Assembly (NCBI RefSeq): GCF_003148385.1
Contig: NZ_CP029463.1
Span: 248,001-312,000 of the forward strand
Length of the DNA: 64,000 nt
Direction of reading: 5' to 3'
Source of the DNA: Flavobacterium sediminis
GTDB lineage: Bacteria; Bacteroidota; Bacteroidia; Flavobacteriales; Flavobacteriaceae
The notes beneath the pieces were generated by a model. The model did not search any database. It was given only the letters and a program-made list of their open reading frames with translations, and was not told where the DNA came from. How positions within the stretch are numbered: the first letter of the stretch is position 1; each line of letters starts with the position of its first letter. The translations under genes and the position numbers were made by a program. Of the stretch, positions 17,890-29,536 are shown piece after piece.

Positions 17890-18822
17890 TTACAAGACTG
17901 AACGAAGGTCTTTATTCATATTCCGTACTGCTTCCACACTTTTTGCAAACTTATTTTTTTCTTCCTCATCTAACCTTACATCAACGATTTGCTCCACTCC
18001 GTTTTTTCCGATGATACAAGGCACTCCAATACAGACATCTTCAACACCATATTCTCCATCTAAATATACTGAACAAGGAATCATCCGTTTTTGATTGTTC
18101 AAAATACTATCCACTAAAAATGCTACTGCCGAACCCGGTCCATACCAAGCCGACGTACCTAATAATTTAGTCAAAGTAGCTCCGCCAACCATTGTTTTAG
18201 CAGCTACCTCCTGTAGTTCTTCATCAGATAGAAAAGTTGTAACAGGTAAACCATTATAAGTTGCTAAACGAGTTAAAGGAATCATTGTCGTATCTCCATG
18301 CCCTCCAATAACCATTGCCTGAATATCATTCATAGGTTCATTCATAGCCTGAGACAAATAATACCTAAAACGAGAACTATCTAAAGCCCCTCCCATACCT
18401 ATTACTTTATTCTTAGGCAATCCGGTTGCTTTTAATGTCAGATAGGTCATAGTATCCATAGGGTTGGAAACCACAACGAATATTGCATTCGGTGAAAATT
18501 TAAGAACATTTGTTGCTACCAATTTTACGATTCCCGCATTGATCCCGATCAACTCTTCTCGGGTCATTCCCGGTTTTCTCGGTATACCGGATGTGATCAC
18601 TACAACGTCACTATCAGCTGTTCTTTCATAATCATTGGTACAACCACAAACCACAGAGGTAAACCCCGTAGTCGGAGCACTTTGCATGATATCTAACGCT
18701 TTACCTTCTGCTAAACCTTCTTCAATATCCAGCAATACGATTTCGCTTGCAATTTTTCTGTATGCCAAAACATTAGCACAAGTAGCACCTAAATGTCCTG
18801 CACCTACTACTGTTACTTTCAT
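17890..18822 (-). CDS. mdh: Malate dehydrogenase
   Basis: This TCA-cycle enzyme interconverts malate and oxaloacetate with NAD. The 310 residues show the dinucleotide fold VVGAGHLGATCANVLA at 5-20, the substrate arginine loop IPRKPGMTREELI, VVSNPMDTMTYL, and the catalytic histidine (about His174) in VIGGHGDTTMIPL. Length and motifs match the LDH-like type of MDH found in Bacteroidota. It starts 13 bases after the DUF6588 gene, which itself overlaps gyrB, so gyrB-DUF6588-mdh may be one transcription unit. Confidence 0.95.
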   Translation of the reverse strand: MKVTVVGAGHLGATCANVLAYRKIASEIVLLDIEEGLAEGKALDIMQSAPTTGFTSVVCGCTNDYERTADSDVVVITSGIPRKPGMTREELIGINAGIVKLVATNVLKFSPNAIFVVVSNPMDTMTYLTLKATGLPKNKVIGMGGALDSSRFRYYLSQAMNEPMNDIQAMVIGGHGDTTMIPLTRLATYNGLPVTTFLSDEELQEVAAKTMVGGATLTKLLGTSAWYGPGSAVAFLVDSILNNQKRMIPCSVYLDGEYGVEDVCIGVPCIIGKNGVEQIVDVRLDEEEKNKFAKSVEAVRNMNKDLRSVL

Positions 18823-18835
18823 CCTGTTTAATTTA

Positions 18836-19822
18836 TCAGTTGATTATATAGTTTAAACCTAAATTTGCATTCGCAAATTTGCCGAAAGAAAATGTTCCTT
18901 TAGCATAGAACTTATTAAAGAAATAATTCACAGAGAATTCCCCCACATAGTTGAATTTAGTTTCTTCTAATTCCGGCAACAGATCATTAATTGCATTTGC
19001 AAAAATTGTAGGTTCTTCGGTTGTTCCATTTACCTTGTAACTAAAATCACTTACATTTGCAATAAAACTTAACATTAATTCAAAATCTTTAATTTCTTTT
19101 GAAGCGGCAAGTTGCAGATGATAAGTATTTACAATTCCGGTGAACCGATTGATCCCCATATTACCATAACTCGTATTCACATCTAAGAAATCGAAACTAA
19201 TATCTTCATTAGAATACATCATCATGGCAGCTAGGTTAATTTTTTTAGTTTCAAGTGATGGAAAATATTGACTGAAGTTGTGCTTTAATCCAAATCCGAA
19301 GACCTGATAATCGCCTTTTTTCAACTTAGTTCGTGTCGAATATTTCCCCATTACTTCAAAGCCATAAGGCAATACTACCCCCACCTGTAAGTAAGGATAA
19401 ACGACTGTCTCCTGATTAATACCTTGCGGCGTTTTAAAACGGATCTGTTCACCGTCTAAATCTCCCACCAAATACACCTGATGATTATCCCTAATGCGGT
19501 AGGTACAGTTGCACTTTCCGCTCCTTCAATCTGAAAAAACTGAAAATCACTGTTCGAAACTGTAAATGACCTATCTCTATTGGGAACAAAAAACACATTT
19601 CCATAAATCCCGGCTTCAACAGTCCATTTTTCACGTTTTTTAGCAGTACTCATCCATGCTGATGAAGCCTGATAAACCGCGCCGTCAGTTGCCGGTATTA
19701 TATACTTTTCGGAATAGAAAAGGGCATCTGATAACAGATACCCTATTTCTTGTTCTAATGTTGTTTGCGCTTTTGCCATTGAAAAACAAAGCATAAACAA
19801 AACCGCTATACTACAATTCGTC

Positions 19823-19830
<8 letters not shown>
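18836..19830 (-). CDS. DUF6588-like secreted protein (one apparent frameshift)
   Basis: With one repaired base this is a 331-residue exported protein. The start chosen is the ATG at 19830 (MRKTNCSIAVLFMLCFSMAKAQ), a clean signal peptide whose ATG overlaps the gyrB stop. The rest is beta-strand-rich and looks like an outer membrane barrel (GLKHNFSQYFPSLETKKINL, YGNMGINRFTG, FNKFYAKGTFSFGKF, ending LGLNYIIN). The reading breaks at CCC 19489-19491 (GGG on the coding strand): with GGGG the sequence joins as PTALGDNHQVYLVGDLDGEQ. The family name DUF6588 is from memory. Function is unknown. Confidence 0.8.
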
Positions 19831-21779
<1,949 letters not shown>

Positions 21780-21797
21780 TCATTTCTATTAAACAGA

Positions 21798-21805
21798 CAA
21801 ATATA
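21798..21805 (-). promoter_or_regulatory. Probable gyrB promoter (-7 box TATATTTG)
   Basis: Exact TAnnTTTG match on the minus strand, 37 bases before the gyrB start codon. The -33 region is A/T-rich without a clear TTG. Confidence 0.5.
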
Positions 21806-21890
21806 AGTAATAAGATAAAAAAAATATCTTAAAGAATTGCATTTTATCGGCAAGTTATTAACAAAATAGCTGATTTATTGCCCTAAAACA

Positions 21891-21922
21891 ATAAACGCCG
21901 ACTCATTTTACACGAGTCGACG
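21891..21922 (-). terminator. Intrinsic terminator of asnB
   Basis: Stem CGCCGACTC (21896-21904) with GAGTCGACG (21914-21922) around a 9-base loop. On the minus strand it is followed by TTTATTGTTTT and lies about 30 bases after the asnB stop. Confidence 0.75.
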
Positions 21923-21953
21923 ATTATCAAAACAAACTATAACCATAAAAAAA

Positions 21954-23578
21954 TTAAACGGTCAGTTTAGAGGTATCCTTAGTAGCAATAGTTACATCTG
22001 CTTTTACATGGGCTTCATTTGCTCTTCCGCTTGGGTCTTGATTAGATTGCCACTTCGGAATCCATTTTCTCACGGTTTGCGCTGCGCTTTGTTGCGGAAA
22101 ATGTTTATGAAAGATACTTCTATAATAAAAGGCTTCTTTTGTTAACGGTGTGTTGTACGGAAACAATTCTGCGGCCTTAGCAAATTCTTCATCTGTTACC
22201 TGTGATTCACAATATTCGATCAAGGTATCGATCCAGTTATATCCTACTCCGTCTGAAAATTGTTCTTTCTGACGCCATAATACCTCATCCGGCAAATAGG
22301 GTTTTTCAGGGTATCAAACGCTTTTCTCAAAATATATTTTTCTACTCCGTTATACGTTTTCGGTTGTTTTTCTTCCGGTTTTACTTTCATGGCTAATTCC
22401 AGGAAACTTTTGTCTAAAAACGGAACGCGAGCTTCTAAACCATGAGCCATAGTTGACTTATCTGCTCTTAATAAATCAGCTGTAAATAGCTTCTGAACTC
22501 TTTCGATAGTTTCTTTTTGGAATTCTTCTGCTGAAGGTGCATTGCGGAAATACAAATATCCTCCGAAAATCTCGTCTGCTCCTTCACCGGACAATACCAT
22601 CTTGATTCCTGTTTCTTTAATAGCCTTAGACATAAAATACATTGGCGTGCTGGCTCTGATGGACGTTACGTCATATGTTTCTAAATGCCATATTAATTTT
22701 TCAAGGTTCCGGATACCATCCTCAACCGTAAAGTAGAACTCATGATGTTGGGTACCGATAAACTCCGCTACTTTTCTTGCAGCAATTAAATCAGGTGCTG
22801 ATTCATCTAAGCCAATAGAGAATGAGTGCAACACTTGTCCGGAACTTTCCAGTAATCTTTTCGCTATCGAAGAAGTCAAAGAAGAATCCAATCCGCCAGA
22901 AAGCAATACTCCAAAAGGGACATCTGCCATTAAACGTTTTTTAACCGCTTCGGTCAATGTTTCACGAATGGCTTTATAATCGATCTCTTCAACTGCTTTT
23001 GCGGCCTCTTCCCACTCTGGTTTGTAATATTTAACAAATCCTGTTTTTTCAGTATAAAAATGCCCCGGAGGAAAAGTTGAAAAAGTCGTACACTGGTCTG
23101 CAATTGCTTTCATTTCACTTGCGAAATAGTACCTTCCTCTATCATCAATACCGTAGTACAACGGTTTAATCCCCAGCGGATCACGTCCGGCTATAAAATC
23201 ATCTCCATTGACCACAACAAAAGCAAACATTCCGTCCAAATAATCACAAAAATCATATCCGAATTCTTCGTATAAGTGTACAATAACTTCAGAATCAGAA
23301 GTTGTTCTGAATGTATGGTCTTTCAAAACTGTTTCTCTTAATTTCTTATGATTATAGATCTCTCCGTTGTGAACCATCCAAGCGGTTGAAGTTCCCTGAA
23401 TAGGTTGCTTTCCGGTTTGTAAATCTACAATTGATAATCGTTCGTGAGCCAGAATATGTCCTGCCTCCGTCACATGAACATCACTTTCATCCGGACCTCT
23501 GTGACTCATTCTTTTAGAAAGTTGCTTAACTAAAGCCTCATCTTTTCCTTTTCCTATAACTGCTAAAATACCACACAT
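21954..23578 (-). CDS. asnB: Asparagine synthase B, glutamine-hydrolysing (one apparent frameshift)
   Basis: AsnB makes asparagine from aspartate, ATP and glutamine. Repaired, it is about 541 residues. Cys2 (MCGILAV) is the glutaminase nucleophile, with MSHRGPDESDV, NGEIYNHKKLR and SDSEVIVHLY in that domain. The synthetase domain has the PP-loop LSGGLDSSL near residue 227 and SGEGADEIFGGY. The reading breaks at GGG 22299-22301 (CCC on the coding strand). With CCCC the sequence joins as DTLKNPYLPDEVLWRQKEQF, the expected family text; unrepaired, the last about 110 residues would be lost. It is monocistronic with its own promoter and terminator. Confidence 0.93.
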
Positions 23579-23974
23579 ATCGTTGCTATCTTTTTACTTT
23601 ATTTTTTTAATGTTTTTATCTTGTAACATTATTTTGATGAAGCAAAGTTGGGCTTTTAGCTTATTTTTATAAACCACAATGAGATTATTAGTTATATTTT
23701 AAAACAAAAAATACACTTTTTACAACTATTACAAACTAAACGAATCGGTTTTAGTTAACTTTAGTTACATATTTCAATTTTTTTATTTAATTTTTTAATC
23801 TTCGGAAAAGAAGATCTTCTTTAAGAACCGAGAGAAACGGTTGTAAAAAGTTAAACAGTTGCTATTTTGACCGTGTCCTACGTTGTTAAATCTTCGATTT
23901 CAAATGATAATCAATTTACTATAGAATCTGAAACCGGCTCAGATTGACAAAGAAGTTGTTTTGTAACAATCTAT
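23579..23974. other. Gap between asnB and the GreA-C-like gene
   Basis: About 396 bases hold no convincing coding sequence on either strand. The asnB promoter is at its left end. The right half contains small inverted repeats (AACCG/CGGTT near 23826-23842, and GAAGATCTTC near 23810) in a less AT-rich patch, which could be part of a leader or small RNA but form no recognised class. Confidence 0.5.
23643..23673 (-). promoter_or_regulatory. Probable asnB promoter
   Basis: On the minus strand TTTA (23670-23673), exactly 19 bases, then CAACTTTG (23643-23650), one mismatch in each box from TTTG and TAnnTTTG. The start codon is about 65 bases downstream. Confidence 0.5.
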
Positions 23975-24427
23975 CTATTCTATTTTTAAGATTTTATATT
24001 TTGACGTATTAAAACTAAATTCGTCTCCGGCGTGCTTTCCTTTCATCTCTTTTCCGATAGGAGATTCAAGTGATAATGAGATTATGTTTGCACCATCAAT
24101 AATTATTTTTGGCAGTGCCGTACTTACAAAAAACAAGAACTTATCCGTATATACCAGACTTCCTATTCCTACTAATTTATTTACTTTTAAAATATCAATA
24201 CTTTCTAATATGCTTTTTTGTACTAAGGTTTCTTTTAGTTTCTGATTTAGCTTTTCCTGCTCTAAATGCATCATTGATAATGCTGTTTCATGCTTATCTC
24301 CCGCAGAACCTTTAGCATCGTTTTGAGCATCCTCTGCCAGATCCGAAATTTGTTTTCGCAGGGTTTGAACCTTATCTTCTAAAAGTTCTTGATAATGTGT
24401 ATATATTTTCGATTTAAGTGATGTCAT
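23975..24427 (-). CDS. GreA/GreB C-terminal-domain-like protein with N-terminal coiled coil
   Basis: This 150-residue cytoplasmic protein has a helical, charged N-terminal half (about 1-75) likely to form a coiled coil, as in Gre factors. Its C-terminal half ends in LESPIGKEMKGKHAGDEFSFN, close to the SPIGKAL.GKKVGDEV motif of the GreA/GreB C-terminal domain. Gre factors enter the RNA polymerase secondary channel. Whether this one does is unknown: the acidic tip expected at the coiled-coil turn is not obvious (LAEDAQNDAKGSAGDKHE may be it). Similar flavobacterial proteins have, as I recall, been labelled 3-oxoacyl-ACP synthase, which the sequence does not support. Confidence 0.75.
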   Translation of the reverse strand: MTSLKSKIYTHYQELLEDKVQTLRKQISDLAEDAQNDAKGSAGDKHETALSMMHLEQEKLNQKLKETLVQKSILESIDILKVNKLVGIGSLVYTDKFLFFVSTALPKIIIDGANIISLSLESPIGKEMKGKHAGDEFSFNTSKYKILKIE

Positions 24428-24431
24428 AGCT

Positions 24432-24474
24432 AAAAAAAGAAAAACCTGTAAGCTTTTAAAAAATCTTACAGGTT
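24432..24474 (-). terminator. Intrinsic terminator downstream of the barrel gene
   Basis: AACCTGTAAG (24443-24452) pairs with CTTACAGGTT (24465-24474). On the minus strand it is followed by TTTCTTTTTTT and lies 22 bases after the stop of the barrel gene. Confidence 0.85.
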
Positions 24475-24495
24475 ATATTGTTTTAATTCTGTGGT

Positions 24496-26250
24496 TTAGA
24501 AGTCAAATTTATAATTTGCACCTAACAAAATCTGAATTCCCTGAACCGGATAGTTAGCCCAACGATTGTATTGTTGGCTTGCTAAATTATTTCCTTTCAA
24601 GAAAGCGGTTAAACGGTCATTATACTTATACCCCACATGCATATTCAGGTCAAAATAGCTATCAAGTGTTACTTCCTCTGTCATGAACTCCGGCGGAAAA
24701 ACAGCCGCTAAGCTCTGAACTGTAATTCTGTCTTTTCTTTCGCCTACAAAAAACACTTTGGCTCCAGCATACCATTTTTCATCAAAATCAACATCAACAG
24801 TCGCTCCGATGTTCAATTGCGGTAAATTCCATGCTTCTGTTTCATAATCTGTTGAAAAGTTATTATAGGTTCCGTTAATTCCTAAGCTTAGACTTTTAGA
24901 GAAATCAGCTTTTAGTTCTCCGAAAATGCTTATCGTTTTTACATTATCGTATACCACGCCGAAAGAGTTTCCGTTAGTATAGCCTTCTGTATTTGCATTT
25001 GCATAAATATAGGGATTACTTGTAAAAAGTGCTTTTCCATCTTCATTGTTATAAGAACCTTTTACATTAAATGCTACTGAATTAGCTAATTTCCCTTTTA
25101 AACCGACATAAATATCATATTTATTGTCAGTTGGTGCAACGTAAAGCGTTGGCGATACAAAAGGGTTCTGATCTACAAAATCAGCATACGAGTTTTGATT
25201 TAATCCTCCTTCAGCACCGGCATAACCGATCAATAAATCGCCTACGATCTTATACGATGCTTTTACATTAGGATATACAAATATTTTACTATCACTTGTT
25301 CCGTTGAATTTACCTGTGCTGTAGAATACTCCTGCACCTAACTGAACTGATAAATCGTCTTGCTGGTATAAAATACTCGGTTTAGTTCCGAAAATGATAG
25401 TACTGTAACTGATATCAGAAAGACCTTCGTAATCTTTATCAAAACTTCCACCAACATAATCAATAATGAAATTAGCCTTGATCTTTTGGTCGAAAGCTTC
25501 AATATCAAAATTCGGTTTTACAAAAAAGCGATTTTCGCCTGAACTTAAAGCATCGGAAAAGCGCTTGAACTGCAAACTTACTTCGCTGAAATAACTATCC
25601 GTTAAACTCAATTTTCCTCCCAGTGCAATAGTGTTATACGATTGTTTTTCGTCTATTGCATTAATCATATCTTCTGTAAAGATGATATTCTCAACAGGTA
25701 ATCCGTACCAGTTATAGATTTGATTTTTTATACCTAGATCAACATTCCAACTCATATCACGATCCCGGGTACCGTAAGTAACATCCAAACTGGTGTTGTA
25801 ATATTTGTCATCTAAAACCACATCTTTAATTCCGCCTTGCGATGACAGGTGACGCAACATTCCGCCTATGTAACTGTTACGCCCGAAATTTTCGGTAACA
25901 AAGAGTTCGGCATTGATTGTCGGATAATTTCCGAAACCCAGAGTTGCATAATTCCTATAGAGCTTTTCTTTTTCTGCTTTATCAACTCCTGCTGCTTTTC
26001 CTTTTGCCGGCGTAAAGGTTGAGGCTACCGGAAAAGAAAAAATATTGTATTCTATTGCTTCTTTCTGTGTGTTTTCATCATCGTCTATTACCGGTGTTTC
26101 TTTCACTTTAAAAGCATCAGAAATAGCCGGAGTATAAGGTTTTACAACATTTACAACTTCTGAACCTATATTATCTTCTTCTTGTGCTAACGAAACTTGG
26201 CTTATGAACAAAGCTATAGCTAAAGGAAGGTATATCTTGATATTTTTCAT
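24496..26250 (-). CDS. Outer membrane beta-barrel protein (TonB-receptor-like barrel, no clear plug)
   Basis: This is a 584-residue exported protein. I chose the ATG at 26250 because it starts a clean signal peptide (MKNIKIYLPLAIALFISQVSLAQ); an ORF start 12 codons upstream would disrupt it. After an N-terminal stretch with VVNVVKPYTPAISDAFKVKE, the remainder is a string of amphipathic beta strands with aromatic girdles (YATLGFGNYPTINAELF, FLKGNNLASQQYNRWANYP) and ends LLGANYKFDF with a terminal Phe, typical of outer membrane barrels. The final part resembles TonB-dependent receptor barrels, but no plug or TonB box is evident. It is encoded directly downstream of the large TPR protein, so the two probably work together. 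Confidence 0.8.
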   Translation of the reverse strand: MKNIKIYLPLAIALFISQVSLAQEEDNIGSEVVNVVKPYTPAISDAFKVKETPVIDDDENTQKEAIEYNIFSFPVASTFTPAKGKAAGVDKAEKEKLYRNYATLGFGNYPTINAELFVTENFGRNSYIGGMLRHLSSQGGIKDVVLDDKYYNTSLDVTYGTRDRDMSWNVDLGIKNQIYNWYGLPVENIIFTEDMINAIDEKQSYNTIALGGKLSLTDSYFSEVSLQFKRFSDALSSGENRFFVKPNFDIEAFDQKIKANFIIDYVGGSFDKDYEGLSDISYSTIIFGTKPSILYQQDDLSVQLGAGVFYSTGKFNGTSDSKIFVYPNVKASYKIVGDLLIGYAGAEGGLNQNSYADFVDQNPFVSPTLYVAPTDNKYDIYVGLKGKLANSVAFNVKGSYNNEDGKALFTSNPYIYANANTEGYTNGNSFGVVYDNVKTISIFGELKADFSKSLSLGINGTYNNFSTDYETEAWNLPQLNIGATVDVDFDEKWYAGAKVFFVGERKDRITVQSLAAVFPPEFMTEEVTLDSYFDLNMHVGYKYNDRLTAFLKGNNLASQQYNRWANYPVQGIQILLGANYKFDF

Positions 26251-26296
26251 ACGTACGTTTTCTTTTTTTCGATTATCAGTTAACATCTGAAGTAAT

Positions 26297-29200
26297 TTAT
26301 TCTGTGATTGATGAATTCGTTTTGGCTTCTTCTGCTTTTATGGCTGCCAACTCGGTTTGAGCTTCTTCCACAACATCAGGATAATCTCCGAAATTTTTAA
26401 TTACACTCTCTAGAATATAAGTTGCCTGGAAACTATCTTTCAATCCGTAAAAGTTTTTTGCCATTACTACTAAGCCTTTTGCTCCGTAATATTTATATCC
26501 TGAATAATCTTTTGCTAATTTTTGAACCGCTTTGTTTGACTCTTCAAATTTTCCGTCTTTATTTTTGAAATAGGCATCATAATACAATGCTTCGGCAGCT
26601 AATTCTCCTTTTGCAATTTTCAACAAATCTGCATAAGCTGCTTTTGCTTTTGTTTCGTCATTGGTTTTAATAGCAGAACGTGCAATAATGATCTGTGCAT
26701 CACTTTTTATCCGGTCATCTACTTTATCGTTTGACAAAACTTTTTCGGCATATACAACAGCACTCGCATAATTCTCTTTTTCATAATATGCTTTCATTAA
26801 ATTAGACTGCGCATAGGTTTTATTTTGCGGATAATCGGCTTCATTTTCTAATCGGGACAGAACCGGTATGGCTTTGTCATATTCTTTCGCTTTTAAATAT
26901 ACCTGACTCAAACGAGCTAAAGCTTGTTCTGTAAATTCATTTCTCGGCTGACTGATCACATATTCATAATGTTTAACCGAATTACTTTCTAAACCATCAG
27001 CAAAATACAATTGCGCCAAATAGAAATTAGCATGTAAAGCATGCAATCCATTCGGAAACTTAGCTACATAATTGCTGAATCCTGAAATAGCCTGTTTGCT
27101 ATTATTCATCAAATATTGCTTCTCAGCCGATTCATAAGTAGTATTGTCCAAATCGGCATCCGACACTTCAACAAAACTCAACGTTTTTACCCAATCTGAA
27201 TATTCATCTACTCTTCCGTTATCGACGTAGATCAAACGTGCCGTTGAAACCGCTTGTAAAGATTCCGGCGAATTCGGGAACTCCGCTACTACTTTTTTAA
27301 ACTTCACTAAAGCCGGTTCTGATTTATTGTTGTTGTAGTAGATCAATCCTTGTTTCAAAATCGATTTGGCTACATAAGAACTACTCGGGTAATTAGCGAT
27401 TAACTTATCATAAGATGCAATAGCTTTTGATTCGTTATTTTCATTCACATACGTATTCCCTAACTCATACAAAGCATCATCGGCATATTGTGAGTTCGGA
27501 TACGTTTTAATAAATTTTTCCAGATCTTCAATCTTTCGGTCATTCTTTCCGACAAATCCGTAACTGATCCCTTTTTGGAATGCAGCATAATCTTTACTTA
27601 CGCTATTCATTTCAATAGCTTTGTTATATGCTTCCATTGCCGGCCAATACTTAGCTGAAATAAAGTTACAATCTCCCAAGCGTAAATAAGCATCAACCTT
27701 TCTTACATTATCATTCTTAACCACCGCTAAGAAATCCGTAAAATGCTTGATGGCATTATCATAATCCTTTAATTTAAAATACGCATACGCTAAATTGTAC
27801 TGAACATTTTTATATTCCGGTACAGAAGCTGCTTCACTATAACCTAAAAATTGTTTATAGCTTAACATAGCTTCATTATACTGTTCTAAATTATATTCTG
27901 CTTCAGCTTTCCAAAAAGTTGCACGTGCCGTAAACTTCAGATCTTTATTTTCTGAGATCGACTTTTTAAACAAGTCAAAAGCCGCCTGATAATTCCCGTC
28001 TGTAAAAAGTTCCAGTCCTCTGTAAAAAGCTACTTTTTGGTAAGCGAGACGATTTTCAGGGGATTTGTTTTTCTCTAACAACTCTAAAGCCTCTGTATAG
28101 TTTTTAGATGTGATGTATGAACTGATCAATAGATTATTAATTTCCTGCTTGTAAGATGTATCCGGATATTTATCCAAATAAGCTTTCAATACTTCCGGAA
28201 CGGATTGATAAGGATTTCCTATTTCATAACTCAACTTGGCATAGTTAAGATAGGCATCCTCCTGAATTTTCAGATCAAAATCCATTTCAGAAGCTGTTTT
28301 AAAAGCATTTAAAGCCTGTTGTTTTTTATCTGTTTCCAAATAACATTCTGCCAGATGATAATAAGCATTCTGTGCCACATGATCATTTCCGTTAATGATC
28401 TTATTGAACTGATTTATAGCATTTTCATAATCGTTCTGCTTGTAATAGGTATACCCTAACTGGTAAAAGTCAGTATTATTCCATTTGCCTTTTTTTCCTC
28501 TGTAATCTAACAGGTAAGGGAGTGCTTTATCGTATTGTTTCAGGTTAAAATAACTTTCTCCGATAATTTTAGACAGTTCGCTTTTCTCCTGAGCATTTGA
28601 CTTAGGCAACTGAGCCAGCCCCAGATCAATAGCCTTTTGAAAATTTCCCAGTTTAAAATTCATATCGGCCTGAAAGTAGCCCATCTTTTCTTTGTACTTG
28701 TCCTGATCTGAAACCTGATCAAAGTATTCATTAGCAGCATTATAATCATCTGTTTCATAAGACATATAACCTAAATAATATTTAGCTTGACTACCGTAAA
28801 CAGGCGAATTAACTACCTGATTCAAGTGTTTCTGAGCTTCTTTATTTCGTTTCAAAGTAAAATAGGCATATCCCTTTTGAAAATTGTATTTTTCCCTGTC
28901 GGCATTTGACATATTACTCGTATCGGCTTTGTCAAACCATTCTAAGGACTTAGCATAGCCTCCTTGGTTAAAATAGTAATGAGCCACTTCAATATACGCC
29001 TGATTTTGTTTTGTACTTGTCGGATAATCTTCTACAAAATCTTCAATTAATTGATCGGCTCCGTATTGATTTAAACGAATGGCACAATTTGCAATGTAGT
29101 AAGCACAATCAGCCTGAACTTCCTGATTCTTTATTGTATTTTTAACTTCCCCAAACATAATCTGAGCGGATTGGTACTGTTTGTCTTTGTACAATTCAAC

Positions 29201-29311
29201 CGCTCTGTCAAACTCTTTCAATTCATTTGTATAAATGGCCGTTTGCTGCGAAAAAAGCAAAGCCGGACTTCCCATAAACAAAAGGGAGGCTAGTCTGATT
29301 TTCTTAATCAT
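26297..29311 (-). CDS. Large exported TPR protein
   Basis: This 1004-residue protein has a signal peptide (about 1-21, LFMGSPALLFSQ) and is then almost wholly tetratricopeptide repeats: repeated AYYHLAECYLE, LYNNNKS, YANALYELGNTY-like helices with spacings near 34-40 residues. TPR arrays of this size act as scaffolds. The early QYQSAQIMFGEVK segment and later YPNSQYADDALYELGN resemble YbgF/BamD-type TPRs that work on the periplasmic face of the outer membrane. It starts a two-gene unit with the downstream barrel protein. Function is unknown; a periplasmic scaffold for the barrel is my inference. Confidence 0.88.
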   Translation of the reverse strand: MIKKIRLASLLFMGSPALLFSQQTAIYTNELKEFDRAVELYKDKQYQSAQIMFGEVKNTIKNQEVQADCAYYIANCAIRLNQYGADQLIEDFVEDYPTSTKQNQAYIEVAHYYFNQGGYAKSLEWFDKADTSNMSNADREKYNFQKGYAYFTLKRNKEAQKHLNQVVNSPVYGSQAKYYLGYMSYETDDYNAANEYFDQVSDQDKYKEKMGYFQADMNFKLGNFQKAIDLGLAQLPKSNAQEKSELSKIIGESYFNLKQYDKALPYLLDYRGKKGKWNNTDFYQLGYTYYKQNDYENAINQFNKIINGNDHVAQNAYYHLAECYLETDKKQQALNAFKTASEMDFDLKIQEDAYLNYAKLSYEIGNPYQSVPEVLKAYLDKYPDTSYKQEINNLLISSYITSKNYTEALELLEKNKSPENRLAYQKVAFYRGLELFTDGNYQAAFDLFKKSISENKDLKFTARATFWKAEAEYNLEQYNEAMLSYKQFLGYSEAASVPEYKNVQYNLAYAYFKLKDYDNAIKHFTDFLAVVKNDNVRKVDAYLRLGDCNFISAKYWPAMEAYNKAIEMNSVSKDYAAFQKGISYGFVGKNDRKIEDLEKFIKTYPNSQYADDALYELGNTYVNENNESKAIASYDKLIANYPSSSYVAKSILKQGLIYYNNNKSEPALVKFKKVVAEFPNSPESLQAVSTARLIYVDNGRVDEYSDWVKTLSFVEVSDADLDNTTYESAEKQYLMNNSKQAISGFSNYVAKFPNGLHALHANFYLAQLYFADGLESNSVKHYEYVISQPRNEFTEQALARLSQVYLKAKEYDKAIPVLSRLENEADYPQNKTYAQSNLMKAYYEKENYASAVVYAEKVLSNDKVDDRIKSDAQIIIARSAIKTNDETKAKAAYADLLKIAKGELAAEALYYDAYFKNKDGKFEESNKAVQKLAKDYSGYKYYGAKGLVVMAKNFYGLKDSFQATYILESVIKNFGDYPDVVEEAQTELAAIKAEEAKTNSSITE

Positions 29312-29337
29312 TTGAATTTGTTTTTTGTAATAGTCCT

Positions 29338-29345
29338 CAAAGATA
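29338..29345 (-). promoter_or_regulatory. Probable promoter of the TPR-barrel unit (-7 box TATCTTTG)
   Basis: Exact TAnnTTTG match on the minus strand, 27 bases before the start codon at 29311. The -33 box is weak. Confidence 0.5.
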
Positions 29346-29483
29346 ATATTTCCTTATGGTATTAACGAAAAGTGTTAACAGATTATTGTAACATTTTATT
29401 AACCGTAACGAAATAAAAACGATCAAACAATTATTTTAAACCAAGCAATAAAAAAAGGAACTTCCCGTTAAGTGAAATAAAAT

Positions 29484-29514
29484 TTTGTAACCGAAAATTT
29501 AGTTCTTACTTTTA
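29484..29514 (+). promoter_or_regulatory. ftsE promoter
   Basis: TTTG (29484-29487), 19 bases, then TACTTTTA (29507-29514): perfect -33, one mismatch in the -7 box, ideal spacing, 22 bases before the start codon. Confidence 0.6.
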
Positions 29515-29536
29515 CACCAAAATCTGTCGTCAAATT

